Numbered from the stretch's first letter, positions 12,120-19,655 are shown. The stretch is 20,334 nucleotides of DNA from 9FT-COMBO-53-11 sp035291485 (GCA_035291485.1 DATDSA010000023.1:1-20334); one strand, 5' to 3'. The notes: generated by a model not told the origin, from the sequence alone. A program made the numbers and translations.

Positions 12120-12527
12120 TTACTCCTTCTTTTCGGCTAAAAAGATCTGGATATCTTTAACCAACTGATCCAGTCGATAATCCACTTTGGCGTAATACTT
12201 GTCCACTCCCAAACTAAGATAGGCCTGCTTCTTCTCCGCCCCGGCAGCGTTGGAAACCACAAAAATCGGTATCGACTTCCACTTCGGGCTGTTTTTTAGT
12301 TCCGCCACGAACAACAAACCGGGCTCTTTGCCGAAGATGTAATGGTCCAACCAAATCAGGTCAATTCTCTTCTCATCCTGCAAATAGGAAAGAGCCTGCT
12401 CCGTTGTGGTGGCGGTCAGGACGCTCGAACCACCCAACTCCAGCTTTCTCTTAATCGCTTCCAAAAGAGGAGCCTCATCTTCAATGACCAAAATTACTTT
12501 TTTATCGGGATTATTTAAATCTTTCAT
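12120..12527 (-). CDS. Single-domain response regulator (receiver only)
   Basis: 135 aa from the ATG at 12525-12527 (MKDLNNPDKKVILVIEDEAP). The frame continues upstream inside the kinase gene, but the receiver begins here and the ATG overlaps the kinase stop in an ATGA junction. Acidic pair Glu16-Asp17, phospho-acceptor Asp61 in IDLIWLDHYIFG, switch Ser (IFVVSNAAG) and Lys (YYAKVDY) are all present, so phosphotransfer from the neighbouring kinase is plausible. It has no DNA-binding or enzymatic output domain, so it probably acts by protein contact, for example on the pilus motor, or passes phosphate on. Confidence 0.93.
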   Translation of the reverse strand: MKDLNNPDKKVILVIEDEAPLLEAIKRKLELGGSSVLTATTTEQALSYLQDEKRIDLIWLDHYIFGKEPGLLFVAELKNSPKWKSIPIFVVSNAAGAEKKQAYLSLGVDKYYAKVDYRLDQLVKDIQIFLAEKKE

Positions 12528-13684
12528 GCGAGCTTCTTCTCTCCTTTTTGGAAAACCATTCCCGTTAATGGGATTGTAACGTAAAAGGCGGTGTCTTTTC
12601 CTTCCTCGGATTCGAACCAGATCTTTCCTCCCCACTTCTCCACCACCGTTTTGGAAATGTAGAGGCCCAGTCCGGTTCCACCCGCGGCCGCTTTCTGAGC
12701 GTTGCTGGCTCGGAAGAACTTTTCAAAAACCCGCCCCTGTTCCAGCTTGGGAATGCCAATCCCGTTGTCTCTCACCTCGATTACCAGGGAGTTAACTCCA
12801 TCGACAGGCCGTTTGTCAAGACTCACCTCAACCTTGGGATTGGGCCGGCCGGAACAATAGCGAACGGCGTTGTTGATGAGATTGCGAAAAACCTGGTTCA
12901 ACAGTTCGGAGTCAACCGCCAACTTGGTCTCTTCTTTGGACCTCTCAAACCGGACCGGGATCTCTTTTTCCGCCCCGACCGAAAACTTTCCCTCCTTTAT
13001 GCTGGCGGCGATCAGCGAATCGATTTTCGCCGGGACCGGTTCCACAATGAGACCGCCGGCTTCCAATCGAGAGACGTTCAGGAGGTCGTTTACCAACCGC
13101 ACCATTCGCTGACTACCCTTGTAGACCTCTTTCAGATAGCGGGACTGTTCTTCGGACAGCGGACCGACATCGCCCGAGAGAAGCATTTCGGAATACCAGT
13201 TGATGGCGGTCAGGGGCGTCCGGAGCTGGTGGGACGCCAGAGAAACAAACTCGGTTTTGGCGAGGTCGATTGCCTTCTCTTTGGTGATATCTCTTTCGAT
13301 CCCGACAAAAAATCTAACAGCACCATTGTCGCCGAGAACAGGAGAAATCGACGCCAGGGCGGTGTATATCTCCCCGTTCTTGCGCCGATTCTGAACCTCC
13401 CCAGTAAATACTTTCTTCCTGTTCTTGATCGTTTCCCACATCGTTTCGTAAAACTCTCGGGGCATCATCCCGCCCCAGAGCTCTTTGGTACCGGCTTTTT
13501 TACCAACGACCTCCTTCTGAGAAAATCCCGTGATCCTCTCAACGGCCTTGTTGGCATAGAGAATAACCGCGTTTTCGTTGGTGATGATGATGTGATCGGA
13601 GGCGTTTTCGACGGCGAGTTTAAACTTCTGGAGCTCCTCCTCAGCCTTAGAAATGGAGGAGATACCGGATCTATCGGGTGACAC
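12524..13684 (-). CDS. Cytosolic PAS-domain sensor histidine kinase
   Basis: 386 aa from the GTG at 13682-13684, preferred because GGGAG lies 9 nt upstream; an ATG at 13706-13708 would add 8 residues and deepen the overlap with the pilin gene. Residues about 20-140 are a PAS sensor (DHIIITNENAVILYANKAVE, NRRKNGEIYTALASISPV). HisKA has the phospho-accepting His in FVSLASHQLRTPLTAINWYS. The ATPase domain shows the N box (NQVFRNLINNAVRY), G1 (VRDNGIGIP), the F box (FEKFFR) and G2 (GGTGLGLYIS). There is no transmembrane segment, so the signal is cytoplasmic. It sits inside the pilus operon, overlapping the pilin by 14 nt and the next receiver by 4 nt, which argues for a pilus-linked role. Confidence 0.93.
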   Translation of the reverse strand: MSPDRSGISSISKAEEELQKFKLAVENASDHIIITNENAVILYANKAVERITGFSQKEVVGKKAGTKELWGGMMPREFYETMWETIKNRKKVFTGEVQNRRKNGEIYTALASISPVLGDNGAVRFFVGIERDITKEKAIDLAKTEFVSLASHQLRTPLTAINWYSEMLLSGDVGPLSEEQSRYLKEVYKGSQRMVRLVNDLLNVSRLEAGGLIVEPVPAKIDSLIAASIKEGKFSVGAEKEIPVRFERSKEETKLAVDSELLNQVFRNLINNAVRYCSGRPNPKVEVSLDKRPVDGVNSLVIEVRDNGIGIPKLEQGRVFEKFFRASNAQKAAAGGTGLGLYISKTVVEKWGGKIWFESEEGKDTAFYVTIPLTGMVFQKGEKKLA

Positions 13685-14243
13685 TGATTGTTTCTCCCAA
13701 CTCGGCATCGGGAGCGCAGACCGTGATCCGACCGTTCCCGCTCTTGGCAGTGTGGTAACCGGCCCCGTTGGTGGTGGCCCCGGTCGGGTCGATGGGGATT
13801 GACACGATATAGGTTTCGCTGGCGGTCAGGACCGAAAGGTCCACCAAACCGGTGCAGGTTCCGTCGGTTTTGCAGACCTCGTTGGTTGCCAGACCGGAAC
13901 AATTCCCGTTGGTGGGGATGGAAGCGGGAACCGTGCCTTTGTTGTCGATCGCGTACTGATAGGCAGCGTTGAGAATGGTGTTCACATCCACCGAGCGTTG
14001 GGCGTTGCGGGTTTTAGCGAGCTGGCGAGCGGGGTTGATCGCCAAAATCACGATCCCGGCGAGGATAGCCAGGAGCGCCACGACCAACAAAATTTCCAAT
14101 AGTGTGAAACCCTCTTGTTTTCGACTCGAAGAGTTTCGTCCCCTCGCAAGCTCCGGGATAAACCCATCTCGCAATGCTCGATGACTGTATTTTTTCACTG
14201 TAGACAGATTAACAAGTTTAAGGGGAGGAGTGCAAAATCCCAT
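13671..14243 (-). CDS. Type IV pilin-like protein with an unusually long leader
   Basis: About 190 aa. The prepilin motif is KQEG-FTLLEILLVVALLAIL: cleavage after Gly, Phe+1 and Glu+5, then the hydrophobic alpha1 helix. The mature part ends with paired Cys residues (CSGLATNEVC, CTG, VCAPDAELGE) and ISVTR, like the pilin at 19782-20255 (IQVSR), so the two are paralogues. From the ATG at 14241-14243 the leader is about 45 residues and Arg-rich; most prepilin leaders have 5-20. A GTG at codon 17 (VKKYSH) would shorten it, but no start has a good Shine-Dalgarno. The leader DNA holds palindromic stretches (see findings). The gene follows the PilX-like gene by 2 nt. Confidence 0.85.
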   Translation of the reverse strand: MGFCTPPLKLVNLSTVKKYSHRALRDGFIPELARGRNSSSRKQEGFTLLEILLVVALLAILAGIVILAINPARQLAKTRNAQRSVDVNTILNAAYQYAIDNKGTVPASIPTNGNCSGLATNEVCKTDGTCTGLVDLSVLTASETYIVSIPIDPTGATTNGAGYHTAKSGNGRITVCAPDAELGETISVTR

Positions 14244-14245
14244 TG

Positions 14246-14662
14246 TCAAAACGAGACCACTTCCTGCCAGGAGGTCACGTTGACGATAGGACTAACCTGG
14301 TCGATCGAGATCTGAATCCTCCGGACCGCATCCCCCACCGTACCGGAAGTGGTTAGCAACCGGTCCTGGGCGCCGAGGCTCGTTACGGTATAGCTGCAGC
14401 TCCCCTGCCCCAACGAAACCGTGGCCGAACCGGTAAAACTGCCGGAATCTTGGATCTGTTGGAGCGCCTCCTCCGCGCAGGCGTCGGCCAGCGCCTTAGC
14501 CTGATGGGACTGTTTCAGAGACAAGCTGGTCTTGGTAAAACCGGTCCCCCAGAGGATTAACGAAACCCCCACTGATAGCGAGACCGCGGTGGCGACCAGG
14601 ACACTGATTAGAGTGATGTAGGAACCTCTCTTTTTAGGGAGTGCGTACCATTGCTGATCCAT
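14246..14662 (-). CDS. PilX-like pilus assembly minor protein
   Basis: 138 aa. The N-terminus (MDQQWYALPKKRGSYITLIS) lacks the FTLxE cleavage motif but continues in one hydrophobic helix (VLVATAVSLSVGVSLILWGT), followed by KQSHQAKALADACAEEALQQ and a Cys-containing, Ser/Gly-rich beta part. The pattern 'GSxxLxxV..S..A' with the AxACAEEAL helix is typical of PilX/GspK-like minor pseudopilins in Gram-positive and CPR pilus clusters. Position among the pseudopilins supports it. It overlaps the upstream PulJ-like gene by 29 nt, a sign of coupled translation. Confidence 0.75.
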   Translation of the reverse strand: MDQQWYALPKKRGSYITLISVLVATAVSLSVGVSLILWGTGFTKTSLSLKQSHQAKALADACAEEALQQIQDSGSFTGSATVSLGQGSCSYTVTSLGAQDRLLTTSGTVGDAVRRIQISIDQVSPIVNVTSWQEVVSF

Positions 14663-15140
14663 AGAATATCTTGGAAAAAACGTAAGTCGCCTGAGCCGAG
14701 GAGGAGCTGTAGGTAAGAGTGAACTGAATTTTGATCGCCTTTTGCATGTTGTGGAAAGTGAGCGAAGAGGCGGTCACTCGAGACGAGGTTAGCGGGGTGG
14801 CCGCTCCCGTCCCCTCTTTGATCCGAATGGCGCCTCCCGAGAGGTCAAAAACCGTTGGATCGTTGGGGGCCGGAACTTTTATATCCAGATAGACATCAGT
14901 GTCACCCTGATTGGGAAAGTTGATGGTCTGGGCGTTGCGGGTTGATTGAGAGATAGCTTGCATCACCTGCATCCCCTGCTGCTCCACTTCGGCGACAACC
15001 TGGGACCGAGCCCGGGTCTGCAGATTTAGATAGATAAATACAGAAACGGTCGAGACAATTAGGGTTGCGATCCCCAGGTAGAGCAAGAGCTCGACCAAAG
15101 TGAATCCTGTTTTACGCTTTATCCTTGTTACTTGAAACAT
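14634..15140 (-). CDS. PulJ/GspJ-like pseudopilin
   Basis: 168 aa. The prepilin site is KRKTG-FTLVELLLYLGIAT, with Glu+5, followed by a hydrophobic helix and the GspJ-like stretch SQVVAEVEQQGMQVMQAISQ. The remainder is beta-rich with no Cys. In type II/IV systems such minor pseudopilins form the tip complex that starts pilus assembly. The ATG (15138-15140) lies inside a tandem heptamer repeat (15124-15151), so the repeat encodes the first residues (MFQVTR) and the bases around the ribosome-binding site; AGAGG is about 11 nt upstream. Confidence 0.85.
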   Translation of the reverse strand: MFQVTRIKRKTGFTLVELLLYLGIATLIVSTVSVFIYLNLQTRARSQVVAEVEQQGMQVMQAISQSTRNAQTINFPNQGDTDVYLDIKVPAPNDPTVFDLSGGAIRIKEGTGAATPLTSSRVTASSLTFHNMQKAIKIQFTLTYSSSSAQATYVFSKIFYGSAMVRTP

Positions 15141-15151
15141 GTTACTTGTTA
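15124..15151. repeat. Tandem heptamer repeat across a pseudopilin start codon (copy 3)
   Basis: Four heptads on the plus strand: CTTGTTA, CTTGAAA, CATGTTA, CTTGTTA. The start codon of the PulJ-like gene is in the third one. The unit resembles the TTGATAA heptads at the other two sites in length and in TTG-TA-like bases. Confidence 0.7.
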
Positions 15152-15155
15152 CCTC

Positions 15156-15596
15156 TTAGAATGGCATCCAGTTCGTTAGGTAGGTTGTCAGTATGACTGT
15201 TCCCGTCCGAGAAGCGGTCTGCTGCCAGGTGACCGTGCTGACCACCTGTTTCCGGTCGGTTCCGGCCGATGAAACGGTAATCACTCTCGTAAAGATGCCC
15301 GTGATATCCGAGGTCCCCGAAAAAACCCACTTGTTGGCCGTCGTCGCCAAACCGTGCGCCCCATCGGTGAGATTGGCATAGGCATCCTTGCGAACGCCGC
15401 GGGTAGCCTCCAGTCCTTCCTCGGCCAGAAGGATGGCGCGGTTCTGCACTCCAGAGGTCGCGACACTTTCTCGGCCCACGATCAATGCCCCCACCAAGGC
15501 GGTCACCAGAAACGCCATCACCCCCACCGCCAGCAGAACCTCCACCAGCGAAAACCCGGCGACCGAATTTTCAGTATTGGACCATTCCGTAGCCAT
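15156..15596 (-). CDS. PilV/GspI-like pseudopilin
   Basis: 146 aa. The prepilin site is NSVAG-FSLVEVLLAVGVMAF, with Glu+5 and a hydrophobic helix. Then comes the GspI/PilV-like phrase NRAILLAEEGLEATRGVRKD (AILLAEEG-LEATR is typical of PilV-type proteins), a beta-rich region with repeated Thr/Val, and the end YLTNWMPF. It overlaps the FimT-like gene by 26 nt upstream and is followed by the heptamer repeat and the PulJ-like gene. Confidence 0.87.
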   Translation of the reverse strand: MATEWSNTENSVAGFSLVEVLLAVGVMAFLVTALVGALIVGRESVATSGVQNRAILLAEEGLEATRGVRKDAYANLTDGAHGLATTANKWVFSGTSDITGIFTRVITVSSAGTDRKQVVSTVTWQQTASRTGTVILTTYLTNWMPF

Positions 15597-16008
15597 TGAT
15601 AGTCAATGCGTGCGCTTCTCCATTCAGAGAAGTCAAAGTCAGCGTTCCGGTGGCCTGGGCTCGTCCAAAGACCTTGGAGAAGGTGGTCTCCAGAAGACCG
15701 GTGGGAGATATCGCCGTTGGCATCGCAAAAACCTCGTCGTAAGAGGAATCGCGCGCGGCGTAGCTTGTCCCTTTGAAAAGCGTGATGCTGCCGGACTGTA
15801 CCCTCACCCCCCAGACGGAGTCCCCCTTCACTCCCTGTGTCAATATCTGGGCGCGGCGCCAAGATTGGGCCACCGAAACCGCCGCCAGATCCAGGTCGTT
15901 TCTGACTTGCAGGTGGAGGTAGAGAGGGGCACCGAACGCCCCGATCACACCGATGAGGGTCACGCTCAAGAGCACTTCCAACAGAGAGAATCCATCCCGT
16001 TTCATCAT
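15571..16008 (-). CDS. FimT/GspH-like pseudopilin
   Basis: 145 aa from the first of two adjacent ATGs (16006-16008 and 16003-16005). The open frame extends 24 codons upstream but only within pilC. The prepilin motif is KRDG-FSLLEVLLSVTLIGVI. The C-terminal half resembles FimT/GspH (DLAAVSVAQSWRRAQILTQG, GVRVQSGSITLFKGTSYAAR). The first ATG overlaps the pilC TGA as ATGA, so translation is probably coupled to pilC. Confidence 0.85.
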   Translation of the reverse strand: MMKRDGFSLLEVLLSVTLIGVIGAFGAPLYLHLQVRNDLDLAAVSVAQSWRRAQILTQGVKGDSVWGVRVQSGSITLFKGTSYAARDSSYDEVFAMPTAISPTGLLETTFSKVFGRAQATGTLTLTSLNGEAHALTINGYGMVQY

Positions 16009-17063
16009 GGGTTGAAGCCGCCGATCAGGCTGTAGATCGGCAAAATCACCGCGATCGCGACCGCCGCCACTCCCAGCCAAACCAAGAAAAGCATGATCGG
16101 TTCCAGCGCCGTGGTGACGCCTCGAGCCGTGTTCGAGGAACGCTCCTCGAACAACCGGCCGATCTTCATCAACGAGCCGGGAAGCTGGCCGGATTGTTCT
16201 GCCGCAAAGACCAACGATTGGACAGGAGCCGGAAAGATTTTTTTGGCGGAGGAATAGGAAGAGAAGCCCTTTTTGATGGAGTTCCCCTCGGCCACCTGCT
16301 TCTGCAGGTGCTCATAGAACCTGGCGAACGGGTCGAGAAGAGTCGCGTCTCTGAGAGAGGCCAAGGCGTCGTCGATCGGAATTCCGGCCTGCAGCAGGCC
16401 CCCCAAAAGATTTCCAAATCTGGAAATCTCCACCTCCAGAAGCAGGTTCCTGAATCCCGGAATTGCCAGAAGGATCGCCTCCCCAACCTTTCGAGTTTTG
16501 GGAAAGAAGAATAGAAAGTAGAAGGCGACGATGGTCGCAGCGGACAGGACCGGCACGGCCACAACTCCGTACGATTGGAGAAAATAACCCAGGGCAAGCA
16601 GGGCTTTTGTGATCCAGGGAAGGTCGATATCTAGAGAGGAAAAGACCCCCGCCAGCCGCGGCAGGACAAACCAGGAAACCCCCAGACCAACGATAATCGT
16701 GAGGGAGAAGACGATCAGAGGATAGAAGAGGGCAGCCTGCACCTGGGATTGGAAGGAGCGCTCCTTTTGAGATTGCTGGGAGATCAGTTCCAAATTCTCG
16801 ACCAGTTTTCCCGACTTTTCCCCCATCCGCATCAGGGAGATCACCCGCTGGGAGTAGAGCCCGGTCTTTTCAAAAGATTTCCAGAGGGGAAAACCGGAGT
16901 CAAGGTCGAACTGGATCCGAGAAATAACCTTCTTGATTTTGGTGTTCCTGAGCTGGGGAGAAATGGATTCCAGGGCGGAGGTGACTCCCACTCCTGCCTC
17001 GAGGAGCATCGCCAGGTTTTCCAGCAGGACCTCCTCCTCTTGGCGGTTTGAAAAAAGCGTCAT
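16005..17063 (-). CDS. pilC: Type IV pilus inner-membrane platform protein PilC
   Basis: 352 aa, a T2SF-family platform protein that couples PilB to pilin insertion and extraction. It has two T2SF modules: one N-terminal (LLENLAMLLEAGVGVTSALE ... LMRMGEKSGKLVENLELIS) and one C-terminal (FGNLLGGLLQAGIPIDDALA ... LVFAAEQSGQLPGSLMKIGR). Membrane helices lie near residues 110-135, 165-190 and 325-345. The two internal repeats with the 'EKSGKL/EQSGQL' signature make the call firm. The ATG overlaps the pilB TGA by 4 nt (ATGA). Confidence 0.96.
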   Translation of the reverse strand: MTLFSNRQEEEVLLENLAMLLEAGVGVTSALESISPQLRNTKIKKVISRIQFDLDSGFPLWKSFEKTGLYSQRVISLMRMGEKSGKLVENLELISQQSQKERSFQSQVQAALFYPLIVFSLTIIVGLGVSWFVLPRLAGVFSSLDIDLPWITKALLALGYFLQSYGVVAVPVLSAATIVAFYFLFFFPKTRKVGEAILLAIPGFRNLLLEVEISRFGNLLGGLLQAGIPIDDALASLRDATLLDPFARFYEHLQKQVAEGNSIKKGFSSYSSAKKIFPAPVQSLVFAAEQSGQLPGSLMKIGRLFEERSSNTARGVTTALEPIMLFLVWLGVAAVAIAVILPIYSLIGGFNP

Positions 17064-18691
17064 TGGGGCGGGGCCACCCGCAGGAGCTCCTCCAGAGTGG
17101 TTACTCCCGCTCCCACCTTCTCCAGGCCGTCTTCAAACATGGAACGGCTACCTTCTTTGACGGCTAGATCCCAAATCTGTTGAGCGGAGGGGCTCTTGAG
17201 AGTCAACTCCCGCATCGCAGGGGTTAATCGAATCACCTCAAAGATGGCCGTCCGGCCCAGATAACCGGTCCCGCTGCAGACCGGGCACCCCTTTCCGGAG
17301 TAGAGAGCACTAACCTTGGAGGAGAACCCGGGCGGGAGTTTTTCCGATACCTCTTTGCGGTTGGTGGTGACGGTCCTCCGGCAGTTCGAACAGATCACTC
17401 GAACCAACCGCTGGGCGATTATAATTTCGAGCGTGGAGGAGAGAAGAAAGGGCTCGATCCCCATCTCCAAGAGGCGAGGAATCGCCGTAGCGGCGTTGTT
17501 GGCGTGAAAGGTTGAGAGCAGGAGATGGCCGGTGAGCGCGGCATTGACCGATATCTCGGCGGTCTCTCGGTCGCGAATTTCTCCCACGAAGATGATGTTA
17601 GGGTCCTGGCGGATGATCGATCTCAAGCCGGCGGCAAAGGTTAGATTGGTCTGCGGATTTACCTGGATTTGATTGATCTCCGGAATGCGGTACTCCACTG
17701 GGTCCTCGATCGTGATGATGTTCACCTCCGGGCGATTGAGCATCTTCAGGAGAGCATAGATGGTGGTGGTCTTGCCGGACCCGGTCGGTCCCACCGCCAG
17801 GATCATTCCGAACGGTTTCTGGATCGCCTCGTTGAAGGATTTCTGACCGGATTCGGAGAGTCCCAGCTCTCTAAAGGACAAGTCCCGCACGTACTTGGAG
17901 AGGATCCGGATCGCCAGCCGCTCCCCTCCCACGGTCGGAGAGATGGCGATGCGAAGATCTACCCCGTCTCCATTTCGAAGATAATGGATTGACCCGTCTT
18001 GGGTCGAAAGATGCTCGTCAATCCGAAGATGGGAACGAACCTTAATCAGATTAAGGATGTTCTCGTAGTGCTCCTTCGGGATCCGACCGACCTCCTGCAG
18101 AACCCCGTCCACCCGGAAACGGACCACCACACCCTCCTCGCGGGGGTCAAAATGGACATCCGAAGCGCGAGAGGTGATCGCATCCTCAAAAACCTGCTCT
18201 ACGATCTCCGGGGCAACCCGTTTGTTTTCCTCGATGATTTTAATGAACCGGGCTCCCAAAGGCTTGCGATAGTAGGTCAGAAGCTCATCGATCTTCTCGG
18301 AAAACTCGAATAGAACTTGGTTTCCCTTCATGGGAAACAGTTTGTCCAGCTCCGCCGGCAGGTCCCGATTATTCGGGTCGGAGGATGCCACCGTTACGCT
18401 ATTGGTTTCCGACCGCATCAGGACGGCTCGGTACTTGATCGCGATCTCTTCCGGAATGCGAAGAATTAGTTCGGGGGAGGGAGGCTGGTGGTGCAGGTCG
18501 GCGTAGCCCACTCCCAGGTACTCGGCGATTCCTTGCCCGATCAAGTCGATGGAGAGGGTATCCTCCGCGAGAAGGTACTCCTGCAATCCCAGCTTTTTCT
18601 TGTCGGCTTCGGCCTGGGCCCGGTCGGCATCCTTCTGGGAGAGGTAGCCTCCTTGAACCAGGATCTCCTTTAGCGGAAACTCTTTCGGCAT
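17060..18691 (-). CDS. pilB: Type IV pilus assembly ATPase PilB
   Basis: 543 aa, the hexameric extension ATPase of the pilus. An N-terminal MshEN/GspE-N domain (about 1-145, LKEILVQGGYLSQKDADRAQ) precedes the motor. Walker A is GPTGSGKTTT (301-310), the Asp box contains TIEDPVE, Walker B is IIFVGEIRDRETAE (about 366-379), and the His box is TGHLLLSTFHANNA. A four-Cys zinc site is present (Cys434, 437, 469, 472; CSNC and CPVC). Its presence and the N-domain favour PilB/GspE over the retraction ATPase PilT. The ATG shares one base with the stop of the preceding receiver gene (TAATG), and the gene overlaps pilC by 4 nt. Confidence 0.97.
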   Translation of the reverse strand: MPKEFPLKEILVQGGYLSQKDADRAQAEADKKKLGLQEYLLAEDTLSIDLIGQGIAEYLGVGYADLHHQPPSPELILRIPEEIAIKYRAVLMRSETNSVTVASSDPNNRDLPAELDKLFPMKGNQVLFEFSEKIDELLTYYRKPLGARFIKIIEENKRVAPEIVEQVFEDAITSRASDVHFDPREEGVVVRFRVDGVLQEVGRIPKEHYENILNLIKVRSHLRIDEHLSTQDGSIHYLRNGDGVDLRIAISPTVGGERLAIRILSKYVRDLSFRELGLSESGQKSFNEAIQKPFGMILAVGPTGSGKTTTIYALLKMLNRPEVNIITIEDPVEYRIPEINQIQVNPQTNLTFAAGLRSIIRQDPNIIFVGEIRDRETAEISVNAALTGHLLLSTFHANNAATAIPRLLEMGIEPFLLSSTLEIIIAQRLVRVICSNCRRTVTTNRKEVSEKLPPGFSSKVSALYSGKGCPVCSGTGYLGRTAIFEVIRLTPAMRELTLKSPSAQQIWDLAVKEGSRSMFEDGLEKVGAGVTTLEELLRVAPPQ

Positions 18692-19074
18692 TACTTGAGG
18701 AGTTTCAGGACGTAACCCACCACACTCTTTAGTTGGGTATCGGATTTAACGAAATAAGCATTGGCGCCGAGCTTAAGGGCCTGGGCGCGGTCCTCCCCCT
18801 GGCTCAGGTTTGAAACCGCAATGATGGGAACCTGGGAGTCTTTCTGCCGGATCTCAGCGAGAACCTCAAATCCGGTTCGTTTCGGCAGGATCAGATCCAG
18901 CAGAACCAGAGAGATTTCCCCTTGGAAAAAGGTATCCAACGCCTCCTGACCGTCGCGGGCGATGACACCGGTCAAGCCCTCTCGCTCCAGCTTGAGCTGA
19001 ATGGCCCTGGCAACCGGTTCCTCGTCCTCGACGATCAATATTTTCTTGAGAGATTGAGGACTAGAAGTCTCCAC
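18691..19074 (-). CDS. Single-domain response regulator heading the pilus operon
   Basis: 127 aa from a GTG at 19072-19074. It is a complete receiver: acidic pair Glu16-Asp17 in ILIVEDEEP, phospho-acceptor Asp60 in ISLVLLDLILPKRTGFEV, switch Ser (IIAVSNLSQG) and Lys (YFVKSDTQ). There is no output domain. The stop overlaps the pilB ATG by one base, so it is translationally tied to the pilus motor and is a natural candidate for controlling PilB by protein contact, as CheY-like proteins do elsewhere; this role is an inference. The likely kinase is at 12524-13684, ten genes later in the operon. Confidence 0.93.
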   Translation of the reverse strand: METSSPQSLKKILIVEDEEPVARAIQLKLEREGLTGVIARDGQEALDTFFQGEISLVLLDLILPKRTGFEVLAEIRQKDSQVPIIAVSNLSQGEDRAQALKLGANAYFVKSDTQLKSVVGYVLKLLK

Positions 19075-19104
19075 ACTATTAATTTAGCAAAATAGGGAAA
19101 TGGC

Positions 19105-19179
19105 TGGTCGGGGATGGCAGAGTCGAACTGCCGACCTCTCGCTCCCAAAGCGAGCGCGCTACCACTGCGCTAATCCCCG
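19105..19179 (-). tRNA. tRNA-Pro (anticodon TGG)
   Basis: Acceptor CGGGGAT/ATCCCCG, D-arm GCGC..GCGC, anticodon stem CTCGC/GCGAG with loop TTTGGGA (UGG), T-arm GGCAG-TTCGACT-CTGCC, discriminator A, CCA at 19105-19107. A 13-nt palindrome, CGACGGCCCGTCG (19178-19190), overlaps its 5' end. Confidence 0.97.
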
Positions 19180-19203
19180 ACGGCCCGTCGCCTAAAAAGG
19201 TAA

Positions 19204-19289
19204 TGGTGCCGAGGGCGAGAGTTGAACTCGCACGACCTTTCGGTCATAGCCTCCTAAAGGCTACGTGTCTGCCATTTCACCACCTCGGC
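19204..19289 (-). tRNA. tRNA-Leu (anticodon TAG)
   Basis: Class II tRNA: acceptor GCCGAGG/CCTCGGC, anticodon stem TAGCC/GGCTA with loop TTTAGGA (UAG), variable arm GACC-gaaa-GGTC, T-arm GCGAG-TTCAACT-CTCGC, CCA at 19204-19206. Confidence 0.97.
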
Positions 19290-19301
19290 ACGAAGCAGAG
19301 T

Positions 19302-19535
19302 TTATCTCACTTCCTTCGCCCCGATGTTTAGCTTCGGAAAGAGTTGCTTCAGAAGGGCGTTTACTTTCGCCCCCAGGTTTGGCAGTTCCGCCTTAAATCT
19401 CTCCACGAGAGACTGGGTCTCGGGACTTTCGGCCACATCCTTTACCTGGTCGGCACTCTTTTTCAAAAATCCGAACAGCTCCAACGGAGCCAGAATCGCC
19501 GCTATAATTAAAACCGCTAAAATCAATCTTTTCAT
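19302..19535 (-). CDS. 77-aa exported or membrane-anchored protein of unknown function
   Basis: It starts with a basic residue pair and a hydrophobic helix (MKRLILAVLIIAAILAPLEL), either an uncleaved anchor or a signal peptide, followed by an amphipathic, charged stretch (KKSADQVKDVAESPETQS, LVERFKAELPNLGAKVNALL, KQLFPKLNIGAKEVR). I recognise no family. It sits between tRNA-Gln and tRNA-Leu with clean spacing. TAAAAT preceded by TGT (an extended -10, 19546-19551) lies only 11 nt upstream of the ATG at 19533-19535, so the mRNA leader would be very short. AGGA directly abuts the ATG. Its coding status rests on the start features and signal-like N-terminus. Confidence 0.6.
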   Translation of the reverse strand: MKRLILAVLIIAAILAPLELFGFLKKSADQVKDVAESPETQSLVERFKAELPNLGAKVNALLKQLFPKLNIGAKEVR

Positions 19536-19545
19536 TCCTAGTTTG

Positions 19546-19551
19546 ATTTTA
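19546..19551 (-). promoter_or_regulatory. Extended -10 of the 77-aa gene
   Basis: TGTTAAAAT on the minus strand: TAAAAT matches 5 of 6 and has an upstream TG. No -35 match. The predicted start is only 4-6 nt before the ATG, a near-leaderless transcript that would continue into tRNA-Leu and tRNA-Pro. Confidence 0.4.
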
Positions 19552-19581
19552 ACACTGCGGAGACAGAAAAAACGAGATTAG

Positions 19582-19655
19582 TGGCTGGGAGGCTAGGATT
19601 CGAACCTAGATACACGGATCCAAATTCCGTGGTCCTACCATTAGACGACCTCCCA
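19582..19655 (-). tRNA. tRNA-Gln (anticodon TTG)
   Basis: Acceptor TGGGAGG/CCTCCCA, D-arm GTCT..GGAC, anticodon stem ACGGA/TCCGT with loop ATTTGGA (UUG), T-arm CTAGG-TTCGAAT-CCTAG, discriminator G, CCA at 19582-19584. Confidence 0.97.
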
